This document shows, piece after piece, positions 55,156-62,747 of a DNA stretch of 64,000 bases (position 1 is the stretch's first letter; each line of letters starts with the position of its first letter). Source of the DNA: Myxococcus stipitatus. GTDB lineage: Bacteria > Myxococcota > Myxococcia > Myxococcales > Myxococcaceae. The DNA is taken from positions 8,380,501 through 8,444,500 of the forward strand of contig NZ_CP147913.1 of NCBI RefSeq assembly GCF_037414475.1. Reading direction: 5' to 3'. A program made the translations under genes and the position numbers. The notes beneath the pieces were generated by a model, which saw only the letters and a program-made list of their open reading frames with translations, had not been told where the DNA came from and made no database searches.

Positions 55156-55479
55156 TGGAACGCTCCAGGGTGTGATGAACAGCGATGCAAGGCTTCGTGT
55201 GAGCGCGAATGGCATGGGCGCATACGCCCACGGGCTCTGGTCGCCAGCAATGGCGACGGCGGAACAGTTGGAGGGGCGATTCACCCTGTCAATTTTCCGT
55301 CGGACGGGAGTCGGGCTGAAGCGTTCAATCGCAGACGACTGGAGGGGCTCGGGGTGTGGGGATTGGAGCAGAGTGCTGCGACGCGGGTCCTATCCCTCGA
55401 GGGGACCTTCTCTGCGAGAGAGGGAGACCCGGTGTTTCGCTTGGGGCGAGGCGCCACCGTCACAACCTTGAGGCTGACT
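55156..55479. other. Intergenic region with divergent promoters
   Basis: Lies between two divergent genes and should carry both promoters. The frame of the small secreted protein stays open back to 55354, but that part lacks a Shine-Dalgarno site and looks non-coding. A short inverted repeat GGTCC/GGACC lies near 55387-55408. Nothing else recognised. Confidence 0.4.
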
Positions 55480-55800
55480 TTGAAGATCCCTGATTCGCGC
55501 AGCTCAATCCTCGTAGCATTCGCCGTTTCCGCGCTGGTGTTCCCCTTGGCAGCACGAGCCGGGTCATGGCCCGCCGGCAAGAAAGCGGAGTATGTGCAGC
55601 AGTGCAAACAGATTGCCGTGGTTCAAGGGGTTGATGCGAAGAAGGCCGACCTGCGATGCAAGTGCGGCGCGGACACCATCGAGAAGAACTTCACGACGGG
55701 AGAGATTGAAGCCCTCGGCGGGAAGGAGATGGTCGACTCGAAGCTGCTGCAGCGGGCCCTGACCGTGGTCCAGAAGGTCTGCGCGCAGAAGGGCGAGTAA
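55480..55800 (+). CDS. Small secreted protein, unknown
   Basis: About 106 residues if translation begins at TTG 55480 (GAGG 6 bases upstream; MKIPDSRSS then the hydrophobic stretch ILVAFAVSALVFPLAARA and a likely signal cleavage). TTG 55468 is a close alternative. The mature protein (about 80 residues) has four cysteines in spaced pairs (QQCKQ, RCKCG, KVCAQ) and short helices (EYVQQC, LLQRALTVVQKVC). I do not recognise the family. Start uncertain, coding nature likely because of the clean signal peptide. Confidence 0.6.
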   Translation: MKIPDSRSSILVAFAVSALVFPLAARAGSWPAGKKAEYVQQCKQIAVVQGVDAKKADLRCKCGADTIEKNFTTGEIEALGGKEMVDSKLLQRALTVVQKVCAQKGE

Positions 55801-56344
55801 GGACGCACTTCGCGACGGGGGAGGGGTGCTCGTTGCGCCCTTGCCCCAGGCGCACCCCGCCGGTTTCCCGACTGTGCGACAGGTTCTTGGACGTACCGGC
55901 CCCACACGTTGTGCGCCATTCGTTGTTGGCATTGAAGCTGTACGACTTTGATGGTGGTGACCAGCTTGGTTCGTTGTCCTTTTGAGCGCTCATCTTCTTG
56001 GGAGATGAGGTGCCGGACGACGCCGCGATTCGTTACGAGGGGCTCTCTGTCCTGGCACGGGAGACGCCCTTTCAAGCGTAATGATTGCTCATCTTCATGG
56101 TGAAGGACGCGGCCTCGGGGAAGGGGTGGCGATGGGGGGAAGCCGCTAGGGTCACGGCTTCGTCAGGATTGATGGGTTTGTGACGTTGTCTGTAATTGGC
56201 TTGATTGGATGGGTTTTGATGTCATTGTGCTGGGATACGCCAGATGGCCTGTCCCGCCGTGGCGACGGGCAGGGCGTTGTCGGGAGCGGCCCTCGTGTGA
56301 GGGGCCATCCCGGCGTCTTCCCCCGCATCCCAAGGAGTAGAGAG
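55801..56344. other. Long intergenic region
   Basis: No supported gene in 544 bases. A hairpin at 55823-55858 (listed separately) probably ends the small gene. From about 55930 the sequence is clearly poorer in GC than its surroundings (for example TGTCTGTAATTGGCTTGATTGG around 56190), which suits a promoter region for the lipoprotein gene, but I cannot place -35/-10 elements with confidence. AAGGAG precedes the next ATG. Confidence 0.5.
55823..55858 (+). terminator. Hairpin after the small secreted protein
   Basis: GGGGTG at 55823-55828 with GCGCC at 55835-55839 pairs with GGCGC(A)CCCC at 55849-55858; no U-run. It begins 22 bases after the stop. Confidence 0.45.
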
Positions 56345-56818
56345 ATGAAGACCCTCGGCTTCGCAGGACTTTGCGCGGCATTGATGATGGCTTTGACAGG
56401 TTGTGGCGATGGCGGAAACGCCGCCGAAGAGAGCATGCCCAACCCCGGTGAGGAGAGTGGCGTCGTCAAGGCGATGGCCTCTGTGACGGCGACGCTCTAT
56501 TACGAAGGGAGTTGCGCGTGGCTGAAGTGTGCCAACGGCAATGATGCCACGGGCGCGTGCGGCTACGGCTGCAGCGACACCCGGCTGGGGTTCGCGCGTG
56601 ACTCCGCGTCCCGCTTGAGCTGCGGGCAGTCGGTGACGGTGGCCGCCAACAGCAAGAGCGTCAAGGCGACCGTGTGGGATCACTCCTGCTGCAGCCGCTT
56701 CGAGGGCACCAAGTCGCTGCTGACCTCGCTGTCCATCCCGCACGGCGATGGCACCTGCCGCGGCAAGGGTGATTACACCTACGGCTACGGCCAGGCGACC
56801 GCCACCTTCACCTACTGA
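56345..56818 (+). CDS. Lipoprotein, possibly double-psi beta-barrel fold
   Basis: 157 residues with a standard lipoprotein signal (MMALTGCGD). The mature part starts with an acidic link and holds about eight cysteines. Motifs such as VTATLYYEGS, CGYGCSDTRLGFA, SLSCGQSVTV and VKATVWDHSC recall the order of strands in expansin/EG45-like double-psi barrels, where a trailing Asp binds sugar polymers. That assignment is tentative; the lipoprotein call is firm. AAGGAG sits just upstream of the ATG. The triple thioredoxin-fold lipoprotein gene follows 31 bases later. Confidence 0.75.
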   Translation: MKTLGFAGLCAALMMALTGCGDGGNAAEESMPNPGEESGVVKAMASVTATLYYEGSCAWLKCANGNDATGACGYGCSDTRLGFARDSASRLSCGQSVTVAANSKSVKATVWDHSCCSRFEGTKSLLTSLSIPHGDGTCRGKGDYTYGYGQATATFTY

Positions 56819-56849
56819 TGACTCCACACCGGGCCGAGGACAGGAAACC

Positions 56850-58853
56850 ATGCGTGCATCCATCGTCGGTGTGTTTCACCCCCCGAAGCTTTGGGGACTC
56901 GCGTTAGGAGTGCTCCTCGCGTTGACGGGCTGCAAGGAGCGCACGGCACCTCCTGTCCTCGGCAAGGTCGAACGTACATGGATTCCGCTCAGCGGCTTGC
57001 CGCTGCGCGGGCCCTCGACGGCCAGTCTCACGTTGCTGTTCTTCTGTGACTTCCAATCGCCGTACTGTGCGAGCGCGGCGCAGAACGTGGCCGCTCTGCG
57101 GCGCGAGTATGGGGATGCGTTGCGCATCCAGTTCCGCCACAACACGCTGCCCTACTATCCCAACTCCCAGTTGGCCTCGGAGGCGTCGGCCGCCGCGGCG
57201 GAGCAGGGCCAGTTCTGGCGCTACCACGACACGCTCTACGCGCATCAAGACGCCTTGGATCGAGCCTCGCTCGAGCGCTACGCCCAGGAGCTGGGGTTGG
57301 ACCTGGCGCGCTTCCGCCAGTTCATCGACACCGAGCAGGCGCGCTTGAAGGTGGATGCCGACAACATCCTCTCGGCCAAGGTGGGCGTGCGTGGTGGGCC
57401 TGTCTTCTACGTGAACGGCAGGGACCTGCGAGGGCCGGTGGACCGGGGCACCCTCAGGAAGTTCCTCGACGAGGAGCTTGCCATTGCGGGTGCGGCGCTC
57501 GACAGCGGCGTGGTCCCCCGAGAACTCTATCAACGGCTGGCGCAGGCGCCCGGAGTGAGCCAGGCGCCGGAGCTCGAGTCCCCGGCGGTCTCCGTGCCCA
57601 GACCTCGCGACCCCACACCTCGAGACCCGGATCCCATCTACAAGGTCGACGTGGGGGATGCGCCTTCGAAGGGGCCGGCGGACGCGCGGGTGACCATCAT
57701 TCTCTGGTCCGACTTCGAGTGCGCCCGGTGCGGCAAGTTCGAGGCCACGCTGAACGCCCTGGCCGCTGCTTTTCCGAAGGATGTGCGCATCGTGTGGAAG
57801 TTCCGGCCCGTGCCGGACCATCTCGGCGCCATCCTGGCCTCGGAGGCGGCGCTGGCGGCGGGAGCGCAGGGCAAGTTCTGGCCGATGCACGACAAGCTCT
57901 TCGCCCAGCCGGAGTTCGAACGCTCCAAGCTGGAGGAGCACGGGCGTCAATTGGGATTGGACATGGGGCGATTCCAGGAGGCGCTGGACGAGCGCACCTA
58001 CGCCATTCAGGTGGCGCGAGACCTGGACGTTTCCGAGGAGTTGGGCATCGGCAACCTGCCCACGCTCTTCGTCAATGGCAGACGCCTGGAGTACGGAGGG
58101 GGTGGGCGCTACGACGGAAGCTCCTCGCTGTCCCTGGAGGTGCTCCGTGCCCGGGTCGAGGAGGAGTTACGCCGGACAGAACCCCTCGTGAAGCAAGGGG
58201 TGGTGGCCAGCCGGTTGTATGACACGCTGACAGCTTCAGGGCAGCGCTACGGGCCGCCGGTTGGCGAGTTGCCGCCGCTGCCCAAGGGCGTCTACCAGGT
58301 GGAGGGAGGTGCCTCGCCTGTGCGAGGACCTGTCGGAGCGCCGGTAACGATTGTCTTGTTCTCCGACTTCCAGTGTCCCTATTGCGCGCGCGTGGAGAAG
58401 ACGCTCGACCGCGTGCGTGAGCAGTACGGAGACAAAGTGCGAGTCGTGTGGAAGGACTCGCCCAATCTGGAACTCCACCCGGACGCAATGACAGCGCACG
58501 AGGCGGCGCGCGCGGCGGGGGAGCAGGGCCGGTTCTGGGAGATGCACGACAAGATCTTCAGCCGCCCCTTCGCCATCCAGAGGTCGATGCTGGACCGGTA
58601 CGCGGCCGAGCTGGGGTTGGACATGGAGCGATACCGCGCGGCATTGGAAACTGGGAAGTTCCGCGAGGCCATCCGAGAGGAGACTGCGTATGGCATCAGT
58701 CTCGCGGGGCAGGGTGGGACGCCTGCGGTCTTCATCAATGGTCGCCTGCTGCCGGGAGCCTTTCCGTTCGAGACCTTCCGAGAGGTGTTGGGCGCGGAGT
58801 TCGAACGACTCGGAAAGGTGCAGGTGGCGGCGTCCGCGGGGCAATCGTTGTAG
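56850..58853 (+). CDS. Lipoprotein with three tandem DsbA-like thioredoxin domains
   Basis: 667 residues, lipobox LTGC (C28). Three DsbA/Thioredoxin_4-type domains follow each other. Domain 1 has DFQSPYC (S70, C73), so the first cysteine of CxxC is lost. Domain 2 has CARC (C291, C294). Domain 3 has CPYC (C509, C512). Each domain repeats the family's helical insertion (for example RFWEMHDKIF, QFWRYHDTLY, KFWPMHDKLF) and a cis-Pro segment (GTPAVFINGR, GNLPTLFVNGR, GGPVFYVNGR). A periplasm-facing thiol oxidase, reductase or isomerase is likely; domain 1 may bind substrate or form mixed disulphides only. Single-domain versions are the norm. Confidence 0.9.
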   Translation: MRASIVGVFHPPKLWGLALGVLLALTGCKERTAPPVLGKVERTWIPLSGLPLRGPSTASLTLLFFCDFQSPYCASAAQNVAALRREYGDALRIQFRHNTLPYYPNSQLASEASAAAAEQGQFWRYHDTLYAHQDALDRASLERYAQELGLDLARFRQFIDTEQARLKVDADNILSAKVGVRGGPVFYVNGRDLRGPVDRGTLRKFLDEELAIAGAALDSGVVPRELYQRLAQAPGVSQAPELESPAVSVPRPRDPTPRDPDPIYKVDVGDAPSKGPADARVTIILWSDFECARCGKFEATLNALAAAFPKDVRIVWKFRPVPDHLGAILASEAALAAGAQGKFWPMHDKLFAQPEFERSKLEEHGRQLGLDMGRFQEALDERTYAIQVARDLDVSEELGIGNLPTLFVNGRRLEYGGGGRYDGSSSLSLEVLRARVEEELRRTEPLVKQGVVASRLYDTLTASGQRYGPPVGELPPLPKGVYQVEGGASPVRGPVGAPVTIVLFSDFQCPYCARVEKTLDRVREQYGDKVRVVWKDSPNLELHPDAMTAHEAARAAGEQGRFWEMHDKIFSRPFAIQRSMLDRYAAELGLDMERYRAALETGKFREAIREETAYGISLAGQGGTPAVFINGRLLPGAFPFETFREVLGAEFERLGKVQVAASAGQSL

Positions 58854-58876
58854 ACTGGCATTGAGGATACCGACCC

Positions 58877-59515
58877 ATGCGTCTTCACCAAGGACTCCTG
58901 TTGGGCGCCGCCTCCGTCCTCTTGCTCAGTGTGGTCGCATGGCTCGCGATGCGGCCTGATGCGCCTGGCGGCCTGCCCGTCGGCAATGAGCCGCTGGCTC
59001 GTGCACCACAGGCTGCGTCTCCGCCACGGCCGGTGGATCTCCCTCCGAGCCCACCGCCCGCCATGGTTCCATCGCGCCGCCCCGCGCCGTCGCCGGAGCC
59101 GACAACGGGGAAGAAGCACGAACCCACCCGGGGGAACGGCGATGAGGAGGTCCTTTCCCCTGGACCGGATACGCGTACGGACCGGTTCGAGCCGCAGAAT
59201 GGAGAGGACCCGGAGGTCCGCACGCTCTTGTCCGTGGGAGACATCCGGATGGGCGCCGTGCGGGGTTCGGAGATTCGCGACGAGGCGGCGTTGAGGGCTG
59301 TCCTCGTGCGCATCGGTGGGGACCTGGAGCGCCGGATGAAGGAGACCCGGCCGCAGAGCGAGCTGGGCTACCAGGAGGTGCTCGACGGCTATCGCGACGA
59401 GATGGCCAGGTTCATGAGTGGCCAGATCGAGATGCGAGGACCCGGCTTCACGATTGGCACGGAAGTGGGTCCGCCCCTTCCGCGCGAGAAGTGGTGGAAG
59501 CCGCGGCCGCAGTGA
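58877..59515 (+). CDS. Membrane-anchored Pro-rich protein, unknown
   Basis: 212 residues. An N-terminal membrane segment (LLLGAASVLLLSVVAWLAM) is followed by a Pro/Ala/Ser-rich spacer (about 30-85) and a C-terminal helical part (ALRAVLVRIGGDLERRMKE, YQEVLDGYRDEMARFM). It starts 23 bases after the DsbA-like gene, so it is probably in its operon and faces the periplasm beside it. No family recognised. Confidence 0.75.
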   Translation: MRLHQGLLLGAASVLLLSVVAWLAMRPDAPGGLPVGNEPLARAPQAASPPRPVDLPPSPPPAMVPSRRPAPSPEPTTGKKHEPTRGNGDEEVLSPGPDTRTDRFEPQNGEDPEVRTLLSVGDIRMGAVRGSEIRDEAALRAVLVRIGGDLERRMKETRPQSELGYQEVLDGYRDEMARFMSGQIEMRGPGFTIGTEVGPPLPREKWWKPRPQ

Positions 59516-59912
59516 AGGGGTTCCCGTCGCGCAACGGCGCTCCGCTGTCATATCCATCAATGCCGAGGACGAGTCGAACGTGGCCTCGCCGCACCACGCC
59601 GATAGCGGCTTGGGCGGTGGCGATTCCTGTGGAGGCGGCGTTGCTCATGACCCGTCCGCCCGTTTGAGTGGCAGGAGGTAGGGAGGGCGGTTTCTCGGGG
59701 GGGGTGAGCCTCACCTTCTACACCAACAGTGAGACCGCGCTCCTTCTCCGGGAAGAGCGCTTGCTGAGGCAATGACCTGAGAAACGGAGCGAGCTGGGGC
59801 AATGTGATGGAGGATGTGGCCAGAGCAGTGGCGAAAGGGTCTCCATTGGCAAGGTGACATCAGTGAAGGGGGCGCTGGTCGGAGCGCACCCCGTTTCCCC
59901 GGAATGGTCTCC
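59516..59912. other. Intergenic region without a supported gene
   Basis: 397 bases. A minus-strand frame begins with a plausible ATG near 59650 (MSNAASTGIATAQAAIGVV) but has no ribosome site or recognisable continuation, so it is not called. A G-run lies at about 59696-59703. The promoter for the next lipoprotein gene should be in the right half. Confidence 0.4.
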
Positions 59913-60479
59913 ATGAAAAGGCGAATTGTCCTGGCAGTACTCCTCGCCGCCCAGGCGCTCATCGGATGTGGCGACGATGCGGTTTCGTACTCGGCGCCGG
60001 TTGGAATCAACCTCAAGGCCAAGTCGTCTGACACGGTCAACGCCACCGTTACTTCCCAGAAGGGCATCTCGACCGAGTCCGGCAATCCCTTCAAGGTCTT
60101 TGTCGACAACGCGAACAAGGAGTTGGAGGGCAAGTCCCCGTCGCGTGTCGAGCTGACGAAGCTCACGCTCACCCTGGGGGCGGGAAGTGTCGGCGTCGCC
60201 TCGTTCGCAGAGGTCTTCGCTGGACGCGTGGACATCCTTTTCCGGATGGATGAGTCCAACAACACATACGTCGCGGGCCATGTGGAGAACCCCACGGGAA
60301 GTGGCCCCGTGCCGCTCATCGTCGATTTCGACTCGAAGGCGATGGCGGTGGACGACTACGCGCGCTTTCTCGCGGGCAAGTTCAATGTGGTTCTGCGCGG
60401 CTCGGCAGCCCCGACCTTCACGACCAAGGGCGCGGACGTCGACTTCCAGGCGACCTTCTCGTTCACGGCTTTCGAGTAG
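59913..60479 (+). CDS. Lipoprotein, unknown
   Basis: 188 residues starting MKRRIVLAVLL with lipobox LIGC. The mature protein is beta-rich with alternating polar and hydrophobic residues (SRVELTKLTLTLGAG, RVDILFRMDES, FNVVLRGSAAP) and few cysteines, suggesting a beta-sandwich. No family recognised. ATG 59904 is an in-frame alternative only three codons upstream. It is the last gene before the integrated element. Confidence 0.75.
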   Translation: MKRRIVLAVLLAAQALIGCGDDAVSYSAPVGINLKAKSSDTVNATVTSQKGISTESGNPFKVFVDNANKELEGKSPSRVELTKLTLTLGAGSVGVASFAEVFAGRVDILFRMDESNNTYVAGHVENPTGSGPVPLIVDFDSKAMAVDDYARFLAGKFNVVLRGSAAPTFTTKGADVDFQATFSFTAFE

Positions 60480-60509
60480 CGGAGAGCCCCAACCGCTGGG
60501 CGACCATTG

Positions 60510-60718
60510 CCCCATCTTCAAGGGACAGATGGGGACGTGGGCCCTCGGAATCACAGACGGTAGAGCACGAGAATCGAACTCGCCAAGGACGTCTCTCAAC
60601 GCCCCCCATTGGTTTTGAAGGCTGCTTCGGTCTCGTGGCGCCACAGAGGGAAAACGTCCCCATTTGTTCCTTTGAGCGAGCCGGTAACGCACCGGTAACG
60701 CACTGAGGGACAAATGGG
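60510..60718. repeat. Threefold GGGACARATGGG motif at the element's left end
   Basis: The same 12-base motif occurs at 60522-60533 (direct, GGGACAGATGGG), 60658-60670 (inverted, one mismatch) and 60707-60718 (direct, GGGACAAATGGG, covering the integrase ATG). The first copy also forms a hairpin with CCCCATCT at 60510-60517. The outer two flank a stretch with a T-arm-like sequence. The arrangement suits integrase arm sites or an operator that lets the integrase control its own gene. Confidence 0.55.
60681..60702 (+). repeat. Tandem 11-bp repeat upstream of the integrase
   Basis: CCGGTAACGCA is repeated twice without a gap, in the loop between the inverted motif copies at 60658-60670 and 60707-60718. 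It lies 12 bases before the integrase ATG, fitting a protein-binding site. Confidence 0.6.
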
Positions 60719-61850
60719 TGCAAGCTGGGTCAAGAAGTGGGATGGCGGGCGTGTTCGTGATGTCGATGGTCGCATGGTGTGGGTGATAGAGCGACAGTGG
60801 GCCGGGCGTCGGTTCATCATCGCGCTTGACGCTGCCAGCGAGCGTGAGGCGCTTGCCGAACTCGCACTGTGGGAGCGAGACCCGGATGGGTACCGGACGC
60901 GGCGCCAGGCCGCCGAGGACAACAAGCCTGTCCTCATCGACGAGGAGTCCCTGGCGGGCCTCATGCTCCACCTCACCGAAGAGGGCCGGACTCTGACGTA
61001 CCGGCGTGGCGTTCGGGGGTACCTGGCTGCTTGGGGCGAGGCCCTGGGGAAGCGCGACTTGCGGAAGGTCCAACTGCGGGAGCTGCGGAAGCTCTTGGCG
61101 GGATGGAAGACCGCGCGGAAGTTCCGCATCATCGCGCTGAAGACCTTCACGGCGTGGTTGCGCGAAGAGGACATGCTCAAGCCGAGCGAGGACCCAACGT
61201 TGAGCCTCAAGGTCCCGCCCTCGGTGGCCGAGAAGGGACTCAGGGACAAGGGGTACCCAATCGCGTTCGTCGAGCGCTACTACAGCGCGGTTGGGAGTCA
61301 GAACGTGCGGGATGTCCTCTGCCTGCGCGCCAAGACGGGGATGCACGAAACGGAGATCGCCCGAATCGCGTCCGGCGCGGGGAGACTTCGCGTCGTGAAT
61401 GACTCGTGCGGCATCGCGGGAACGGTCACGTTCAAGCACAAGAACGGACGAATCCACGTGGTGAGCCTGGATGACCAGGCCCTGAGGGCGGCAACGCGGC
61501 TTCAGGCACGAGGGAAGTCACCCAGCACGAGTGCAGTCCACGAATGCCTCCACCATGCGGCTGGGCGCCTCGCGCGGCAGTTTCCGAACGAGAGGTTTGC
61601 TCCGCTCATCCCCGGTGAGCTGCGGCACTCCTTCGCCACGTGGGCCTCGGAGTGCGGGCGAGTCGTCAAGCCGACGCCGGATGGGGTGCCCCTGAAGATG
61701 GTCGCCGCCGTCATGGGACACCTCAACACGAGGACGACGAAGCTCTTCTACGAAGGCGTGCAGGTCCCTCCGATGATTGTCCTGCCGCTCAATCTGCACC
61801 ACGCGCAGGACCCGGTGCCGACGAAGGATGCACTTCGCCTGAGTGCCTGA
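60714..61850 (+). CDS. Tyrosine recombinase (phage integrase), divergent active site
   Basis: 378 residues. N-terminal arm/core-binding helices (about 60-165) precede a catalytic domain with R304 and H305 in GELRHSFAT, H336 in MGHLNTRTTK and the nucleophile Y346 in LFYEGV. The first catalytic arginine, expected in TGxR, is replaced by H211 (TGMHETE), and the His of HxxR is G301. It may still be active, since some families tolerate such changes, but this should be kept in mind. The start ATG lies inside an inverted-repeat arm. The 3' end overlaps the opposing excisionase-like gene by 62 bases. Confidence 0.85.
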   Translation: MGASWVKKWDGGRVRDVDGRMVWVIERQWAGRRFIIALDAASEREALAELALWERDPDGYRTRRQAAEDNKPVLIDEESLAGLMLHLTEEGRTLTYRRGVRGYLAAWGEALGKRDLRKVQLRELRKLLAGWKTARKFRIIALKTFTAWLREEDMLKPSEDPTLSLKVPPSVAEKGLRDKGYPIAFVERYYSAVGSQNVRDVLCLRAKTGMHETEIARIASGAGRLRVVNDSCGIAGTVTFKHKNGRIHVVSLDDQALRAATRLQARGKSPSTSAVHECLHHAAGRLARQFPNERFAPLIPGELRHSFATWASECGRVVKPTPDGVPLKMVAAVMGHLNTRTTKLFYEGVQVPPMIVLPLNLHHAQDPVPTKDALRLSA

Positions 61851-62130
61851 TTCCACCGTCGAGGGGAACCGCAAGGAGCGCCGCTCGGAGTGCTGGGCGG
61901 CGCTGCCTCTTCGGTCGAGTCTGCTTCTTCGGCACGGGAGCGGTTTGCAGGCACGCGAGTACGGAATCTGAGAAGACGGTCGTTTGCCGCCCGAATCGCG
62001 GGGCGCGAACCAGCAGTCCTTCGCGCAGGAGTTCGAACACCCGGGCACGACTGCAATACAGTAGTTCGGCAGCCCGTTCGACTGTCACGATGGGGCCATC
62101 GAGCCCGGGGCCGGTGGGGTAGTCGGGCAT
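61789..62130 (-). CDS. Excisionase-like helix-turn-helix protein
   Basis: 113 residues. Residues 15-60 (VTVERAAELLYCSRARVF, then ELLREGLLVRAPRFGR) form a MerR/excisionase-type winged helix-turn-helix; the rest is basic (KKQTRPKRQRRP) and probably disordered. It starts 2 bases after the RuvC-like gene's stop, with GAGG upstream, and runs into the integrase gene from the opposite side. Directing excision against the integrase is the natural inference; a repressor role is possible. Confidence 0.72.
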   Translation of the reverse strand: MPDYPTGPGLDGPIVTVERAAELLYCSRARVFELLREGLLVRAPRFGRQTTVFSDSVLACLQTAPVPKKQTRPKRQRRPALRAALLAVPLDGGIRHSGEVHPSSAPGPARGAD

Positions 62131-62132
62131 GG

Positions 62133-62714
62133 CTACCTCGGGAAGACCTTCCGGGGCGTGAGGCGACCGAGGGCGTGAAGCCCGATGCCGATGGCGTCCC
62201 AGACGTTGTGATGGAGGGCGGAAGCGGAGGGCAGCTCAACGCGCAGATGCTCGGCGGCGTCGAGGCGCTGTTTGATGCGCTCGATGAACGCGTCCGCGTC
62301 GAGCGTGCCCTTCCAGTCGCGCGGGTAGACAGACCGCCGCATCGCGACGTTGGGCAGGTAGCCACCGAGCGTGCCCACGACCCCCGAGAGATGGACGAGG
62401 TCGTTCTGGTCGCCCTTCTGGTGCGCAGCGGCGTAGACGCGAGGCATCTCGATGATGAGATGGTGGGGCTCATCGCCCAGGCGAGGATGGAGCCACTCGT
62501 GGACCGCCAGGGCCATGGAGGCCCACGAGGACAGGGCCAGCTCCCCGCCTTGGGGCTCGGGGTTCTTCGGCAACCCAGCGGCCAGGAGTGACGCGGGTTC
62601 GGCTACCGGCACGTCGAACACTGCGACACCGCAATGCCGGAGGCCGGGGTCTATGGAGACGAGCTTCGCGGCGCGGTGCTCGGAGGGGCCTTCAGGAAGG
62701 AGGCAAGTGCTCAC
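62133..62714 (-). CDS. RuvC-like Holliday junction/endodeoxyribonuclease
   Basis: 193 residues from a GTG start with AGGAG upstream. RNase H-fold catalytic acids are visible: D22 in VSIDPGLRHCGVAVFD, E89 in LIIEMPRVY and D173 in NVWDAIGIGLHAL. Phage proteins of this type resolve junctions during replication and packaging. It lies 33 bases after the DNA polymerase gene in the same operon. Distinguishing it from a host-type RuvC is easy by context: no ruvA or ruvB is nearby. Confidence 0.8.
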   Translation of the reverse strand: MSTCLLPEGPSEHRAAKLVSIDPGLRHCGVAVFDVPVAEPASLLAAGLPKNPEPQGGELALSSWASMALAVHEWLHPRLGDEPHHLIIEMPRVYAAAHQKGDQNDLVHLSGVVGTLGGYLPNVAMRRSVYPRDWKGTLDADAFIERIKQRLDAAEHLRVELPSASALHHNVWDAIGIGLHALGRLTPRKVFPR

Positions 62715-62747
62715 ACCTCTCCTGATGGGGACACTTTCCGAGACTGG

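Noticed and set aside
55354..55479. Longer start for the small secreted protein
   Set aside because: The extension puts over 40 polar residues before the signal peptide and has no Shine-Dalgarno site.
59448..59714. Small minus-strand gene between the Pro-rich protein and the lipoprotein
   Set aside because: One plausible stretch (MSNAASTGIATAQ) but no ribosome site, no family, and overlap with the coding end of the upstream gene.
60541..60620. Complete tRNA gene next to the integrase
   Set aside because: Only a T-arm can be folded on the minus strand; no acceptor, D or anticodon arms pair, so no tRNA is called.
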